Positions 8,642 through 17,946 of a DNA stretch of 33,604 bases are shown here, in pieces. The stretch's first letter is position 1, and every line of letters begins with the position of its first letter. Origin of the DNA: Burkholderiaceae bacterium (lineage in GTDB: Bacteria > Pseudomonadota > Gammaproteobacteria > Burkholderiales > Burkholderiaceae); the NCBI GenBank assembly GCA_028871175.1, contig JAGWNU010000022.1:1-33604 (forward strand). Reading direction: 5' to 3'. The notes beneath the pieces were generated by a model that was not told the origin of the DNA, ran no database searches, and saw nothing but the letters and a program-made list of their open reading frames with translations. The position numbers and the translations under genes are program-made.

Positions 8642-11392
8642 ATGACCCGTTTCCATCCGGACGATGCCGGAGCTTTTTCTGTTGACGCTGCGTTGCCGCT
8701 CGAACCCGAGTCACGGCCTGCGGCGTCTCCGGCTATGGCCGTGGCAAAGGCGGCAGGTACGGATTTCAGCGCGCTGGCAAGGCTGTCGTCCGATGCCATA
8801 TTGCTGACGGTGGAGGGGCGGGTCGTGTGCGCCAACCCGGCGGCGGCACGCTTGATGAATGCCCAAGATCCCGCGCAACTGGTCGGTGCGCAGTTCGCAG
8901 GCCTGATCCACCCGGACGATGTCCCGCAGGCCCTGCCGCGCGTGGCGCGGATGGTGAGCGGCGCCCAGCCCGCCGAACCCGTCGAGCATCGCGTGGTGCG
9001 GGCTGACTACACGCACGTGCTGGTTGAAACGGTTGCCGCAGCCTGCGAGCATGACGGCCAGCCGGCCGTGATGCTGGTCTTGCACGCAGCCGGCTCCCGG
9101 CACGCGCTGGAACGCCATGCCGTGCAGGCGCGCGCAGAGGCGTTGCACGCACGCCGTCTGCTTGCCTCGGAGAACGCCGTGCTTGCGCAACTTGCTTCCA
9201 ACGCGACGCTCTCGACCGTGCTGCGCCACCTGTGCCTCTACGTCGAGCAGGTCTATCCGAATGCCATGTCGGCAGTGCTGCTGCTGGATGCGGACAGCCA
9301 GACGCTGCGCGTCGCCGCAGCGCCGACATTGCCCGCTTCCTATGCCGCCACGCTGGAGGGCACCCCCATCGGCCCGGATGCCGGTGCGTGCGGCTGCGCC
9401 GTCTACCTCGGCGACACGGTGGTGATCGACAACATCGCCACCGACCCGCGCTGGCACCACGAGCGCACGGCGGCGCTGGCCGCCGGTTTTGCTGCTGCGT
9501 GGGCATTCCCGATCCGCTCGTCGCGCGGTGACAAGCTCGGGGTGCTGGCGCTCTTCTATCGCCAGCCCTGCGTGCCGGGCGAAGAGGAGCAGCATTTCCT
9601 GGACGATGTCACCCACCTTGCGGGCGTCGCCATCCAGAAGGACACCATCGAGCGGGGCCTGGCCGAGAGCGAGGAGCGTTATCGACTCGCGATTTCGCAC
9701 CTGCACGAGGGGGTATTGATCCAGTCTCCGGATGGCGTGGTGCAGGCGGCCAATGCCAGTGCGGAGCGCATCCTGCGCCTGCGTCCGGGCCAGTTGGTCG
9801 GACGCAACCGCCTTGATGCCATCCAGCGCGTGGTGGATGAGGACGGCAAGGAAGTGACGTTGAACATGATGCCGTCCGGCGTTGTGTTGCGCACGGGCGA
9901 GCCCATCTTCGGCCGCGTCTACGGACTGCTGCTCAAGACCGGCGAACTCGTCTGGATACGACAGAACATCATCCCGATCCGCCGTCACGGCGAGCCGGTG
10001 CCGAGCAGCGTCATGCTGTCGTTTGCCGATATCACCGACATCAAGCGCGCCGAGCAGCGCCTGCGCCATCTGGCAGCGCATGATCCGCTGACGGGGCTGA
10101 CCAACCGCAGCTTCTTCATTGCGCATCTGGACAGCGCGATCGAGCGCGCCCGCGACGAGAGCCGCGAGCTGGCGCTGTTCTTCCTCGATCTGGACCGCTT
10201 CAAGAGCGTCAACGACACTGCGGGCCATTCCTGTGGCGATACGCTGCTGCAGAGTGCCGCCGCGCGCCTGACCGACTGCATCGGGCCCGGCGACGTGATT
10301 GCGCGCCTGGGCGGCGACGAGTTCGTCATCCTGATCGAGCAGCGCGTCGAGGGCAAGCGCATCGCCCTGCTGGCCGAACATCTGCTGCAGTCCATGCGTG
10401 AGCCGTTCGACACGGTCAACGGGCGCTATTACCTGGGGGTATCGGTGGGTGTGGCGCTGTATCCGCACGACGGCATCTCGGGGTCCGACCTGCTGCGTTC
10501 GGCCGATGCCGCCATGTACCGTGCCAAGCAGAACGGCCGCAACCGCGCGCAGTTCTACACGGCAGAGCTCAACGCCCGCCTGCAACGCCGCTACCTGCTG
10601 GAGAACGCGCTGCGCGACGCACGCGACAACAACGAACTGCAACTCGTCTACCAGCCCAAATACGACCTCGCCAGCCACCGCATCGTCGGCGCCGAGGCGC
10701 TGCTGCGCTGGAACAGCGCCAAGCTGGGCGCCATCTCGCCGGTGGAGTTCATCCCGGTGGCGGAAGAGACCGGCCTGATCGTGCCGATCGGCGAATGGGT
10801 GCTGCGGCGCGCCTGTGAGCAGGCCGTGGTGTGGTACGAAGCGCTCGGCTATGACTTCCGCATGGCGGTCAATCTGTCTGCGCGCCAGTTCCAGGCTGGT
10901 GACGTCGTGCCGATGATCGAGCAGACGCTGGCCGACACCGGCTTGCCGCCGACGGCGCTCGAAGTGGAAATCACGGAAAGCCTGCTGATGGGCGGAGCGG
11001 ACGAAGTTCGCCCGATGTTCGACGCGCTCACGGCGCAGGGCATCCGCATCTCCATCGATGATTTCGGCACGGGATACTCGTCGCTGTCGTACCTGCAGCG
11101 CTTCCCGATCAGCAACGTCAAGATCGATCGCTCGTTCATCACCGGCATCCCGGGCGACCCCGATTCTGTGGCGCTGACCGAGGCCATCGTCGCCATGGCT
11201 CGGGCCTTGGGCATGACGGTGACCGCCGAAGGCGTGGAGGACGCCGACCAGGTGGAATTCCTCGCCAAGGCGGGGTGCCAGGAAATCCAGGGCTACTACA
11301 TCGGCAAGCCGGTCACGGCGGAGGGCTTCGATCGCCTGTTGCGCGCGCACTTGTCGGTCGTGGACGCTGGCGTGCGTGCGGCGCTGGGCTGA
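8642..11392 (+). CDS. PAS-GAF-PAS-GGDEF-EAL cyclic-di-GMP signalling protein
   Basis: This 916-residue protein is predicted to make and/or degrade cyclic-di-GMP in response to bound signals. No transmembrane segment is obvious, so it should be cytoplasmic. Order: PAS (about 40-150), GAF (about 185-335, with [22 protein letters not shown]), PAS/PAC (about 345-470), GGDEF (about 475-640), EAL (about 650-905). The motif GGDEF (557-561) is intact, but the inhibitory I-site RxxD upstream is GPGD, so product inhibition is probably lost. The EAL motif (685-687) and the catalytic blocks [29 protein letters not shown] and AEGVE are all intact, so phosphodiesterase activity is expected. There is no strong Shine-Dalgarno before ATG 8642, so the start is moderately certain. 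Confidence 0.94.
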   Translation: MTRFHPDDAGAFSVDAALPLEPESRPAASPAMAVAKAAGTDFSALARLSSDAILLTVEGRVVCANPAAARLMNAQDPAQLVGAQFAGLIHPDDVPQALPRVARMVSGAQPAEPVEHRVVRADYTHVLVETVAAACEHDGQPAVMLVLHAAGSRHALERHAVQARAEALHARRLLASENAVLAQLASNATLSTVLRHLCLYVEQVYPNAMSAVLLLDADSQTLRVAAAPTLPASYAATLEGTPIGPDAGACGCAVYLGDTVVIDNIATDPRWHHERTAALAAGFAAAWAFPIRSSRGDKLGVLALFYRQPCVPGEEEQHFLDDVTHLAGVAIQKDTIERGLAESEERYRLAISHLHEGVLIQSPDGVVQAANASAERILRLRPGQLVGRNRLDAIQRVVDEDGKEVTLNMMPSGVVLRTGEPIFGRVYGLLLKTGELVWIRQNIIPIRRHGEPVPSSVMLSFADITDIKRAEQRLRHLAAHDPLTGLTNRSFFIAHLDSAIERARDESRELALFFLDLDRFKSVNDTAGHSCGDTLLQSAAARLTDCIGPGDVIARLGGDEFVILIEQRVEGKRIALLAEHLLQSMREPFDTVNGRYYLGVSVGVALYPHDGISGSDLLRSADAAMYRAKQNGRNRAQFYTAELNARLQRRYLLENALRDARDNNELQLVYQPKYDLASHRIVGAEALLRWNSAKLGAISPVEFIPVAEETGLIVPIGEWVLRRACEQAVVWYEALGYDFRMAVNLSARQFQAGDVVPMIEQTLADTGLPPTALEVEITESLLMGGADEVRPMFDALTAQGIRISIDDFGTGYSSLSYLQRFPISNVKIDRSFITGIPGDPDSVALTEAIVAMARALGMTVTAEGVEDADQVEFLAKAGCQEIQGYYIGKPVTAEGFDRLLRAHLSVVDAGVRAALG

Positions 11393-11491
11393 TCGCGCCG
11401 TTCACACCGACGTTTCTGCCATTCGTCGCATTGCGCTCCCGCGTGCGGAGGCTGGCACCTAAGCTGCCGGCATTCCAACCGGGAGATCGCC

Positions 11492-11995
11492 ATGCTCGAT
11501 TCCTTCGCCTCCATCGTGTCGCATACGCCCGCCTGGGTGTTCGTGGTGTTTGCCGGACTCATTGCGCTCGGCTTGCGACAGACGCGGCCGCGCATCGTGT
11601 CACGCCGACGCCTGATCGTGCTGCCGTTGCTGATTGCCGCCTATTCGTTTTACGGCGTCGCCTTGGCGAGCCACGGCAGCGCGCTGGCGCTGGCTGTCTG
11701 GCTCGCGGCGGTGTGCGCAGCGTTTCTGCTGACCCGCGTTTCGCCCCCGCGCGGCGCCGAGTCACAGGCGGCTGACACCGTGCGCATTCCCGGTAGCTGG
11801 GTTCCGATGGTGGCGATCGTGGGGCTGTTCGGTGCCCGATACGCTTACAACGTCATGCTCGCGATCCATCCGGGCATCATGCAGTCGGGCGGCTTCATGG
11901 TGCTGTTCAGCGCGCTGTTCGGCTTCCTCGGCGGGTTGCTGATCTCGCGCTCGGTGCTGCTGTCTGTGCGTACGCCGCGCCTGGCGGCGGCTTGA
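11492..11995 (+). CDS. Small integral membrane protein of unknown function
   Basis: The 167 residues contain about five hydrophobic helices (near 14-30, 42-60, 64-82, 105-122, 132-155) and a short basic tail. The composition and layout resemble a family of uncharacterised proteobacterial inner-membrane proteins (DUF6622-like, from memory). No enzyme motif is visible. GGGAG precedes ATG by a usual distance. It stands alone between the cyclic-di-GMP gene and modE, about 100 bp from the former, and its function is unknown. Confidence 0.75.
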   Translation: MLDSFASIVSHTPAWVFVVFAGLIALGLRQTRPRIVSRRRLIVLPLLIAAYSFYGVALASHGSALALAVWLAAVCAAFLLTRVSPPRGAESQAADTVRIPGSWVPMVAIVGLFGARYAYNVMLAIHPGIMQSGGFMVLFSALFGFLGGLLISRSVLLSVRTPRLAAA

Positions 11996-12073
11996 GGCGG
12001 TCGCCACGCCGATCCGAACGTTGATTCGGCGTTAACATCCGCATGTTGCAATTTCCCTCTCATTCGAGACGAC

Positions 12074-12886
12074 ATGCTGGAACTCGACGGCACCATCTGG
12101 CTGCGCGCCGGTGACAATAACTGGGGTGGTCGCGGCCGTATCGCGTTGCTGGCCGCCATTGGGCAGACCGGCTCCATCACCGCAGGGGCCAAGGCGGTTG
12201 GTCTTTCGTACAAGGCCGCGTGGGATGCGATCGACACCATGAACAACCTCGCGGGCGAACCGCTCGTCGTGCGCACCGCAGGTGGCAAGGGCGGTGGCGG
12301 AAGCGTCCTCACGCCCCGCGCGCAACGGTTGATCGATGGCTTTCGCGTGCTGGAGGCAGAGCACCGTCGCTTTGTCGAGCGCCTGGACGCCGCAGCCGAG
12401 GCCGCCAGCGAAGATGCCAACCTGCTGCGTCGCCTGATGTTGCGCACCAGCGCGCGTAACGCGCTGTTCGGCACCGTGGAGGCGGTGGTGTCGGGAGCGG
12501 TCAACGACGTGGTGACGCTGCGTCTGCCCGGCGGCCAGGCTGTGGCCGCCACCATCACGCAGGAGAGCACGCACGCGCTGGGATTGACGCCGGGCGTGCA
12601 GGCGGTCGCCCTCATCAAGGCGCCGGCCGTGATGCTGCTGCGTGGCGCGGGCGAATGGCGGCTTTCCGCCGAGAACCAGTTGCCCTGTGTGGTGACCGAG
12701 ATTCGCGAGGGCGCCGTGCAATCCGAGGTGCGCTTGCGCCTGCTGGAAGCCAATGCCTCCTCCGCTGCGGACACTGTGCTGGTGGCGATGCTCTCGCGCA
12801 TGGCAGTCGAGACACTGGCGCTCGCCGAGGGTGTGGAAGCCGTGGCCGTATTCGAGGCGTCGAACGTCATCCTGGGCTTGGTGTAG
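12074..12886 (+). CDS. modE: ModE-family molybdate-responsive transcriptional regulator
   Basis: This 270-residue regulator binds molybdate and usually represses modABC while activating molybdoenzyme genes. The N-terminal winged helix (about 20-85) carries TGSITAGAKAVGLSYKAAWDAID and RTAGGKGGGGSVLT, both diagnostic for ModE. Two mop molybdate-binding domains follow: one from about residue 126 (SARNALFGTV) to 187 and a second from about 198 (SAENQLPCVV) to 266. The length is close to E. coli ModE. It converges on modBC and is followed after 5 bp by a flavodoxin-like gene. A ModE-like operator upstream of modB (14897-14920) fits its role. Confidence 0.93.
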   Translation: MLELDGTIWLRAGDNNWGGRGRIALLAAIGQTGSITAGAKAVGLSYKAAWDAIDTMNNLAGEPLVVRTAGGKGGGGSVLTPRAQRLIDGFRVLEAEHRRFVERLDAAAEAASEDANLLRRLMLRTSARNALFGTVEAVVSGAVNDVVTLRLPGGQAVAATITQESTHALGLTPGVQAVALIKAPAVMLLRGAGEWRLSAENQLPCVVTEIREGAVQSEVRLRLLEANASSAADTVLVAMLSRMAVETLALAEGVEAVAVFEASNVILGLV

Positions 12887-12891
12887 GCCTC

Positions 12892-13392
12892 ATGGCGACG
12901 CACAGGACCCTGCTGATCGTCTATCACTCGATGACGGGCGGCACACGCCAGATGGCCGAGGCTGCGCATGCCGGTGCGGCGACGGAAAGCGGCGTCACCG
13001 CTCGATTGCTCCACGCAGCGGAAGCCGGCCCGGCCGATGTGCTCGCGGCGCACGGCTATCTGTTCGCTACCCCCGAAAACCTGGCTGCCATCAGCGGACA
13101 GCTCAAGGATTTCTTCGACCGCTGTTACTACCCGGCGCTCGATCGCATCAATGGCCGGCCATATGCGAGCCTGGTCTGCGCCGGCAGTGATGGGCAGAAT
13201 GCCGCGCGGCAGATCGAGCGGATCGCCACGGGGTGGCGGCTCAAGCCGGTGGCCGAGACGATCATCGTCTGCACGCACGCGCAGACACCGGAGGCGATCC
13301 TGGCGCCGAAGCAGATCGGCGCCGACGATCTGGAGCGCTGCGAGGCGATGGGCGCGGCAATGGCAGCAGGGCTGGCGCTCGGCGTGTTCTAG
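12892..13392 (+). CDS. Flavodoxin-family / NADPH-dependent FMN reductase-like protein
   Basis: This 166-residue protein has a flavodoxin-like fold: strand LLIVYHSMTGGTRQMAEAA gives the FMN phosphate-binding loop (S-x-T-G-G-T). PENLAAISGQLKDFFDRCYYPALDRINGRPYA resembles the second flavin loop of FMN reductases. It probably carries FMN and moves electrons, with partner unknown. Its ATG lies 5 bp after the modE stop, so the two are very likely co-transcribed; a link to molybdenum-enzyme function is inferred only from this. Its TAG stop overlaps the modC stop tail-to-tail in a shared CTAG (13389-13392). Confidence 0.82.
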   Translation: MATHRTLLIVYHSMTGGTRQMAEAAHAGAATESGVTARLLHAAEAGPADVLAAHGYLFATPENLAAISGQLKDFFDRCYYPALDRINGRPYASLVCAGSDGQNAARQIERIATGWRLKPVAETIIVCTHAQTPEAILAPKQIGADDLERCEAMGAAMAAGLALGVF

Positions 13393-14138
13393 GCCTGGCC
13401 GGTAGCCACCATCGTCAGGTGGGGGTATGGCGAAACCGGCGCGGCGCCGGGCGTCCGCACGGCGTCGGCGACGACGCGGCCCTCGCGCAGCTCGAAGACG
13501 TGGTCGCCAAACATGTCGGCGTCGGCCGGGTCATGCGTGATCATCAGCATGGGCACGTCGAGCCGCACCTGCAGTGCCGACAGCTCGGAACGCATGCGCG
13601 TGCGCAGCGCGGGGTCCAGCGCGGCAAACGGCTCGTCGAGCAGCAGCATCGACGGTTCGGCGATCAGCGCGCGGGCCAGCGCCACACGCTGGCGCTGGCC
13701 GCCGGAGATCTGCGAGGGATAATTGGCGGCCACGGCGCCGAGCTCGAAGGTATCGATCCACTGCTGCACGCGCGGGTCTTGCGTGCGGCGCGGCGGATTG
13801 AGCCATCCGCGCCCGAGCGCGAAGGCAATGTTCTGCGCGACCGTCAGGTGCTGGAACAGGGCGTAATCCTGGAAGAGATAGCCGACCCGGCGCTCCTGGG
13901 CACTGAGGTTGATCCCTTCCGCATGATTGAAGAGCGTACGGCCGTTGAGCGCGATCCGGCCCCGGTCGGGTGTCATCAAGCCCGCAATGGCACGCAGCGT
14001 GAGGCTCTTGCCGGCCCCGGACGGGCCATACAGCACCACCCGCCGGCTCTCCGAGCGCACGGTAACGTCGAGCGAGAACACGCGCGCCGCGCTGGTCAGC
14101 GTCTTCTGTACTACGAGGTCGATCATCGTGGTGCTCAT
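13389..14138 (-). CDS. modC: Molybdate ABC transporter ATP-binding protein, short form
   Basis: This is the ATPase subunit that powers molybdate import through ModB. Walker A GPSGAGKS (38-45), Q-loop YLFQDYALF (about 87-95), signature SGGQR (145-149), Walker B LLLDEP (165-170) and the switch histidine H202 are all present. With 249 residues it is about 100 shorter than E. coli ModC and lacks the C-terminal mop/TOBE regulatory domain. The start ATG overlaps the modB stop by 4 bp (ATGA). Identity as modC instead of another anion importer rests on ModB similarity and the adjacent modE. Confidence 0.88.
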   Translation of the reverse strand: MSTTMIDLVVQKTLTSAARVFSLDVTVRSESRRVVLYGPSGAGKSLTLRAIAGLMTPDRGRIALNGRTLFNHAEGINLSAQERRVGYLFQDYALFQHLTVAQNIAFALGRGWLNPPRRTQDPRVQQWIDTFELGAVAANYPSQISGGQRQRVALARALIAEPSMLLLDEPFAALDPALRTRMRSELSALQVRLDVPMLMITHDPADADMFGDHVFELREGRVVADAVRTPGAAPVSPYPHLTMVATGQA

Positions 14139-14821
14139 GCCAACTGCTCCTGCAGGCTGGGCGTGCGCTTTTGCAGCATCCGGCCGGCGACCACCAGCAC
14201 GACGATGCAGGTGAGCGAGGTGATCAGCACCAGCGTGTTGGCCGTGGCGTCGTCGCCGGCTTGTACCGCTTCGTAGATGGCAACGGACAACGTCTGCGTG
14301 CGGCCGGGCAGGTTGCCGGCGATCATCAGGGTTGCCCCGAATTCGCCGAGCGCGCGAGCGAACGCCAGCAGCACCCCGGCAGCGATGCCGCGCGCCGCCA
14401 GCGGCAGCGTCACGCGAAAGAACACCGCCCCCTCAGGCAACCCGAGCACGCGCGCGGCTTGCTCCAACTGGTGATCCACCCCCTCAAACGCTGCACGCGC
14501 CGACTTCATCACGAGCGGAAATGCGACCACCGTGGAGGCAATCACGGCTCCCTGCCACGTAAAGACGAGCTGGATGCCCAGGCTGTCCAGCCATCCCCCA
14601 ATCGTGCCGCGCCGGCCCAGCAACACCAGCAGGTAATAGCCAAGCACCGTCGGCGGCAGCACGAGCGGCAGCGTGAGTAGCGAGTCGATCACGTCGCGCA
14701 GGCCGCTGCGCATGCGGGCCAGTGCGTAGGCCGCAGCCACACCCAGGATGAGGTTGAGGGCGGTTGCCCAACCCGCGACCTTGAGGGAAAGCAGCAGGGG
14801 CGTCCAGATGGAATCGGTCAT
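14135..14821 (-). CDS. modB: Molybdate ABC transporter permease
   Basis: This is the inner-membrane channel subunit, about 228 residues with five to six helices. LLTLPLVLPPTVLGYYLLVLLGRRG and the cytoplasmic EAA loop ending ARALGEFGATLMIAGNLPG match ModB closely; the latter is where ModC docks. An in-frame ATG at 14845 would add eight residues. I prefer 14821 because MTDSIWTPLLLSLKV aligns with the start of E. coli ModB. It is the first gene of a modBC operon with no modA before it: the 200 bp upstream are non-coding and lead into glsA. Confidence 0.88.
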   Translation of the reverse strand: MTDSIWTPLLLSLKVAGWATALNLILGVAAAYALARMRSGLRDVIDSLLTLPLVLPPTVLGYYLLVLLGRRGTIGGWLDSLGIQLVFTWQGAVIASTVVAFPLVMKSARAAFEGVDHQLEQAARVLGLPEGAVFFRVTLPLAARGIAAGVLLAFARALGEFGATLMIAGNLPGRTQTLSVAIYEAVQAGDDATANTLVLITSLTCIVVLVVAGRMLQKRTPSLQEQLA

Positions 14822-14896
14822 GCGAGTGGGTTGCGAAAGGGCCATCCGCCATCAGGACAACCCATTGGGCCCCGCTGATTGCGTGGGCGAGCTATG

Positions 14897-14920
14897 CGCA
14901 ATATAGGGTTGGTGATAACG
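14897..14920 (-). promoter_or_regulatory. Candidate ModE operator upstream of modB
   Basis: CGCAATATA (14897-14905) and TGATAACG (14913-14920) form an imperfect dyad resembling the known ModE half-site CGTTATATA in opposite orientations. The left arm matches at 7 of 9 positions, and the right arm matches CGTTAT exactly at its outer six. It lies about 75-100 bp upstream of modB, a suitable place for repression. Confidence 0.4.
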
Positions 14921-15024
14921 GGTGGTCAATCCCGATAGGGTGATTCCCGGCATGTGGCGAGGGACATGGGGTTACTGCCGTGCGCTTGATCGGCTCTCCG
15001 TCGCCGACTTGCGCGCTGAAGGCC

Positions 15025-15042
15025 CGGCAAGAAGACTTGCCG
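15025..15042 (-). terminator. Hairpin directly after the glsA stop
   Basis: A perfect 7-bp stem CGGCAAG (15025-15031) / CTTGCCG (15036-15042) with a 4-nt loop ends 4 bp from the glsA stop codon. There is no U-tract on the reverse strand, so it may mark the mRNA 3' end instead of being a classical terminator. Confidence 0.4.
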
Positions 15043-15045
15043 CCG

Positions 15046-15972
15046 TCAGAAGATCGATCGGCCGGTCAGTGTCGTCAGCCATTCCAGCGCCTGGAGCCCG
15101 GCCAGCGAGTTCCCGCTGACATCCAGCCCCGGCGACCACACGCACACGCCAAACTCGCCCGGCAGCACGGCGACAATGCCGCCGCCCACGCCGCTCTTGG
15201 CGGGCAGCCCCACGCGATAGACGAAATCGCCCGCCGCGTCGTAGGTACCGCAGGTCAGCATCAGCGCAGAGAGGCGTTTGGCCGGGCTGGCATCGACGAT
15301 GCGCTCGCCGCTCCACGGCACGACGCCGCCGTTGGCGAGAAACAGCACGGCGCGGGCAAGGTCGGTGCAATCCATCTCGATGGCGCACTGGCGGCAGTAC
15401 GCGTCGATGACCGTCTCCACCGGCATGCGCAGGTTGCCGAAGCTCTTCATGAAGTGCGCCATCGCGCGGTTGCGGTCGGCATGGGCCCGTTCGGATTCGG
15501 CCACCCGCCGCACGTAGTCGATGCGCGGGTTGTCGACCAGGCGCCGGATGAACTGCACCAGTGCGGTCTCGGCCTGCACGAAGCGGCGGCACAGCACGTC
15601 GGTTACGACCAGCGCACCGGCATTGATGAACGGGTTGCGCGGGATGCCGTTCTCGTATTCGAGCTGCACCAGCGAGTTGAAAGCATTGCCGGAGGGTTCG
15701 CGGCCGACACGTTCCCAGAGCTTTTCGCCCTCGAGCTGGAAGGCCAGCGTGCAGGCAAACAGTTTGGAGACGCTCTGGATCGAGAACGGCACATCCGCCT
15801 TGCCCACCGTGTAGACATCGCCGCGCAGCGTGACGAGGGCCATGCCGAAATCCGACGCATTGGCGCCGGCCAGTTCGGGGATGTAATCGGCAACCCGCCC
15901 CTGGCCGAGGACCGGCTGGATGTCGCGGTGGATGGTGTCCAGGATCGCTTGGTAGTCCGCTTGGTAGTCCAT
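15046..15972 (-). CDS. glsA: Glutaminase (serine-dependent)
   Basis: This enzyme hydrolyses glutamine to glutamate and ammonia in the cytoplasm. The 308 residues equal the E. coli YneH length. The fold is related to serine beta-lactamases; the nucleophile motif S67-V-S-K70 in PFSIQSVSKLF is intact, as are NPFINAGA, the NxxMA-type helix RNRAMAHFMKSFGN and the KSGVGGGI block. A TTG at 15990 could add six residues, but ATG 15972 matches family lengths. It is monocistronic and flanked by non-coding DNA on both sides; a hairpin follows the stop. Confidence 0.95.
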   Translation of the reverse strand: MDYQADYQAILDTIHRDIQPVLGQGRVADYIPELAGANASDFGMALVTLRGDVYTVGKADVPFSIQSVSKLFACTLAFQLEGEKLWERVGREPSGNAFNSLVQLEYENGIPRNPFINAGALVVTDVLCRRFVQAETALVQFIRRLVDNPRIDYVRRVAESERAHADRNRAMAHFMKSFGNLRMPVETVIDAYCRQCAIEMDCTDLARAVLFLANGGVVPWSGERIVDASPAKRLSALMLTCGTYDAAGDFVYRVGLPAKSGVGGGIVAVLPGEFGVCVWSPGLDVSGNSLAGLQALEWLTTLTGRSIF

Positions 15973-16379
15973 GGAGGCCAGCAGGAGCAAAACGGTGGGG
16001 CGACGGATTCTACACGCGCGGGTTCAGCCCCCGCCTTGGCCATCGCCTTTTCCTGTCGACTGCAATGCGAAACGTTGGTTGGACCGCGGTTCGTCACGCT
16101 TTCGCAATCAGCCGCACGAACAACCTTGTGGATGAGCTTGCTTGACGACGTCAGTGGAGACAGCCCAGGCAGACAGCGTGCCGGAACACCCGGCGCTGAC
16201 GCCGGTACCCGCCCGCACGGGCGCTCGAATCGATTTGATTCCTGTGCTTCCCCCAAAGTGCACAGCAAGCGGCGCTTGCAAGGCGCCGCGTTCTTTTGGC
16301 GGTGCCACCCATCAGCCAAAAAAAACGCGGCCGAAGCCGCGCAGATCTCGCTTTCCAGAGAGCGATAGAGGAGAAATCC
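15973..16379. other. 407-bp non-coding region between glsA and the efflux operon
   Basis: This must contain the glsA promoter (reverse strand) and the 3' end of the efflux operon. I see the efflux terminator (16318-16341) and another GC-rich hairpin, GCGGCGC (16269-16275) / GCGCCGC (16283-16289) followed by GTTCTTTT, which looks like a forward-strand terminator although no forward gene precedes it. A short forward open frame from 16142 crosses both hairpins and has no family features, so I do not call it. Confidence 0.5.
16318..16341 (-). terminator. Rho-independent terminator of the RND efflux operon
   Basis: On the reverse strand the stem CGCGGC / GCCGCG (16326-16331 with 16336-16341) has a 4-nt loop and is followed by eight T (complement of 16318-16325). 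It lies 39 bp after the stop of the outer-membrane component. Confidence 0.8.
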
Positions 16380-17921
16380 TTACTGTTGTGCCACCGTGGC
16401 CAGCTTGCCCTGTTCCGCCGGCGGCAGATCACCCCACCCACCGCCCAATGCCTTGATGAGCCCCACCGTGGAGTTCACGCGGCTGCCGGCCAGTTGCACG
16501 CCGATGCGTTCGGCGGACAGCATGTTGCGCTCGGCATCGATCACGTCCAGGTAGTTGACCGAGCCCGCGTTGTAGCGCGTGCGGGACAGCTGCGCGGCGC
16601 GCGTGGAGGCGCGCACGGCATCGTCCTGGGCCTTGGCCTGATCGGCCAGCAGGCGCAGTTCCGAGAGGTTGTCTTCCACCTCACGGAAGGCGACGAGCAC
16701 GCTCTCGCGGTAGTTGGCAACGTTCTCTTCATACGCGGCACGCGCCTGCTTCACGCCGGCGCTGCGGGCGCCACCGTCGAAGATGGGCAGCGACAGCGCA
16801 GTGCCGACCAGCGGCCCGAGAATCCACGTGCGGCTGCCCCATTTGAGCAGGTCGCCGATGTCGTGCGACTCGTAGCCGAAGCCGCCCGTGAGTTGCAGTT
16901 GCGGGAAAAACGCCGCACGCGCCACCCCAATGCGCGCGTTGGCCGCAGCCATCGAGCGCTCGGCGGCGGCCACGTCGGGGCGGCGTTCCAGCAGGGCGGA
17001 CGGCAGCCCGGCCGGTACGCGCACTTCGGCCGATTGCAGCGGGTCTGCGCCCATCGTGAAATCAGCCGGTGCCTTGCCCAGGAGCGTCGCGAGCGCATGT
17101 TCCAGCACCGCGCGACGGCGTTGCACGCCGATGCGGTCGGAGCGTGCCGTGGCCAGTTCGGCATCGGCGCGGGCGACGTCCAGTTCGCCAATGTCGCCCG
17201 TGTTGAAGCGGCGCTGCACCAGCTTGAGCGCCTCTTCGCGGCCGACCAGCGTGCGAGCCAGCAACGCCTCTTCCGCATCCAGCGTGCGCAGGCTGAAGTA
17301 CGTCTGTGCCACGTCGGCCTGCAAGGACAGACGAGCCGCACGGTACAGCGCTGCGACGCGCTCGGCATCGGCACCGGCGGCATCGATGTTGTTGCGCACG
17401 CGGCCGAACAGGTCGACCTCATACGCCACCGTGGACTGCGCGCGCCAGTACGTCTGCGGCTGCACGGGCGCGCCGACCGGCAAGCCGGCCGATGCTGCCG
17501 AAGCCCGCTGGCGCGTCGGGCCGAAGCCCGCATCCAGTTCCGGGAACAGCGATGCGCGGTTGGCCTGCACGAAGGCGCGCGCTTGCGTGACGCGTGCGGC
17601 GGCGGCGGCCAGCGTGGGGCTGGCTTCAGCGGCCTGCGCTTCGAGCTTGTCGAGCGTCGGGTCGTTGAAGATCTTCCACCATGCGCCGTCGGCGGGCAGG
17701 GCGGGCTCAGCGGTCTTCCACTTGCCTTGCTCGTTTGCGGCCAGCGGTGCATCGGCCGGCTGCGCTGCTTCCTTGAAGGCGTTGGGCGTGCCAACGTCCG
17801 GCTTCTCATAGGTCGGGGCGAGCGAGCAGGCCGCGAGGAACAGCGCGGCGGCCAGCGCCAGCGGTGTCCAGCGGCCGGCGCGCATGGCGGGACCCGTTTG
17901 TTGTTGTGTCGACGCGTTCAT
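16380..17921 (-). CDS. RND efflux outer-membrane lipoprotein, OprM/OprN/NodT family
   Basis: This is the outer-membrane channel of the tripartite pump; trimers form a TolC-like tunnel. About 513 residues. A lipoprotein signal ends in the lipobox LAAC followed by SLAPTYEKP, typical of the family. Two repeats of outer-membrane efflux domain follow (about 100-290 and 310-495), with TQARAFVQANRASLFPELD and ERRPDVAAAERSMAAANARIGVARAAFFPQLQLTG as hallmark segments. ATG 17921 was chosen; ATG 17885 (MRAGRW) would still keep the signal. It starts 26 bp after the pump gene and is the last of three genes. Confidence 0.93.
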   Translation of the reverse strand: MNASTQQQTGPAMRAGRWTPLALAAALFLAACSLAPTYEKPDVGTPNAFKEAAQPADAPLAANEQGKWKTAEPALPADGAWWKIFNDPTLDKLEAQAAEASPTLAAAAARVTQARAFVQANRASLFPELDAGFGPTRQRASAASAGLPVGAPVQPQTYWRAQSTVAYEVDLFGRVRNNIDAAGADAERVAALYRAARLSLQADVAQTYFSLRTLDAEEALLARTLVGREEALKLVQRRFNTGDIGELDVARADAELATARSDRIGVQRRRAVLEHALATLLGKAPADFTMGADPLQSAEVRVPAGLPSALLERRPDVAAAERSMAAANARIGVARAAFFPQLQLTGGFGYESHDIGDLLKWGSRTWILGPLVGTALSLPIFDGGARSAGVKQARAAYEENVANYRESVLVAFREVEDNLSELRLLADQAKAQDDAVRASTRAAQLSRTRYNAGSVNYLDVIDAERNMLSAERIGVQLAGSRVNSTVGLIKALGGGWGDLPPAEQGKLATVAQQ

Positions 17922-17946
17922 AGCGATGTCTTGATGAGTGTTGACC

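Noticed and set aside
12003-12040. Dyad CGCCGA ... TTCGGCG before modE as a terminator
   Set aside because: The stem is imperfect and no U-tract follows.
16142-16456. 104-codon forward frame beginning MTTSVETAQADSVPEHP
   Set aside because: It runs through two hairpins and into the 3' end of the efflux lipoprotein gene on the other strand, with no ribosome site and no recognisable domain.
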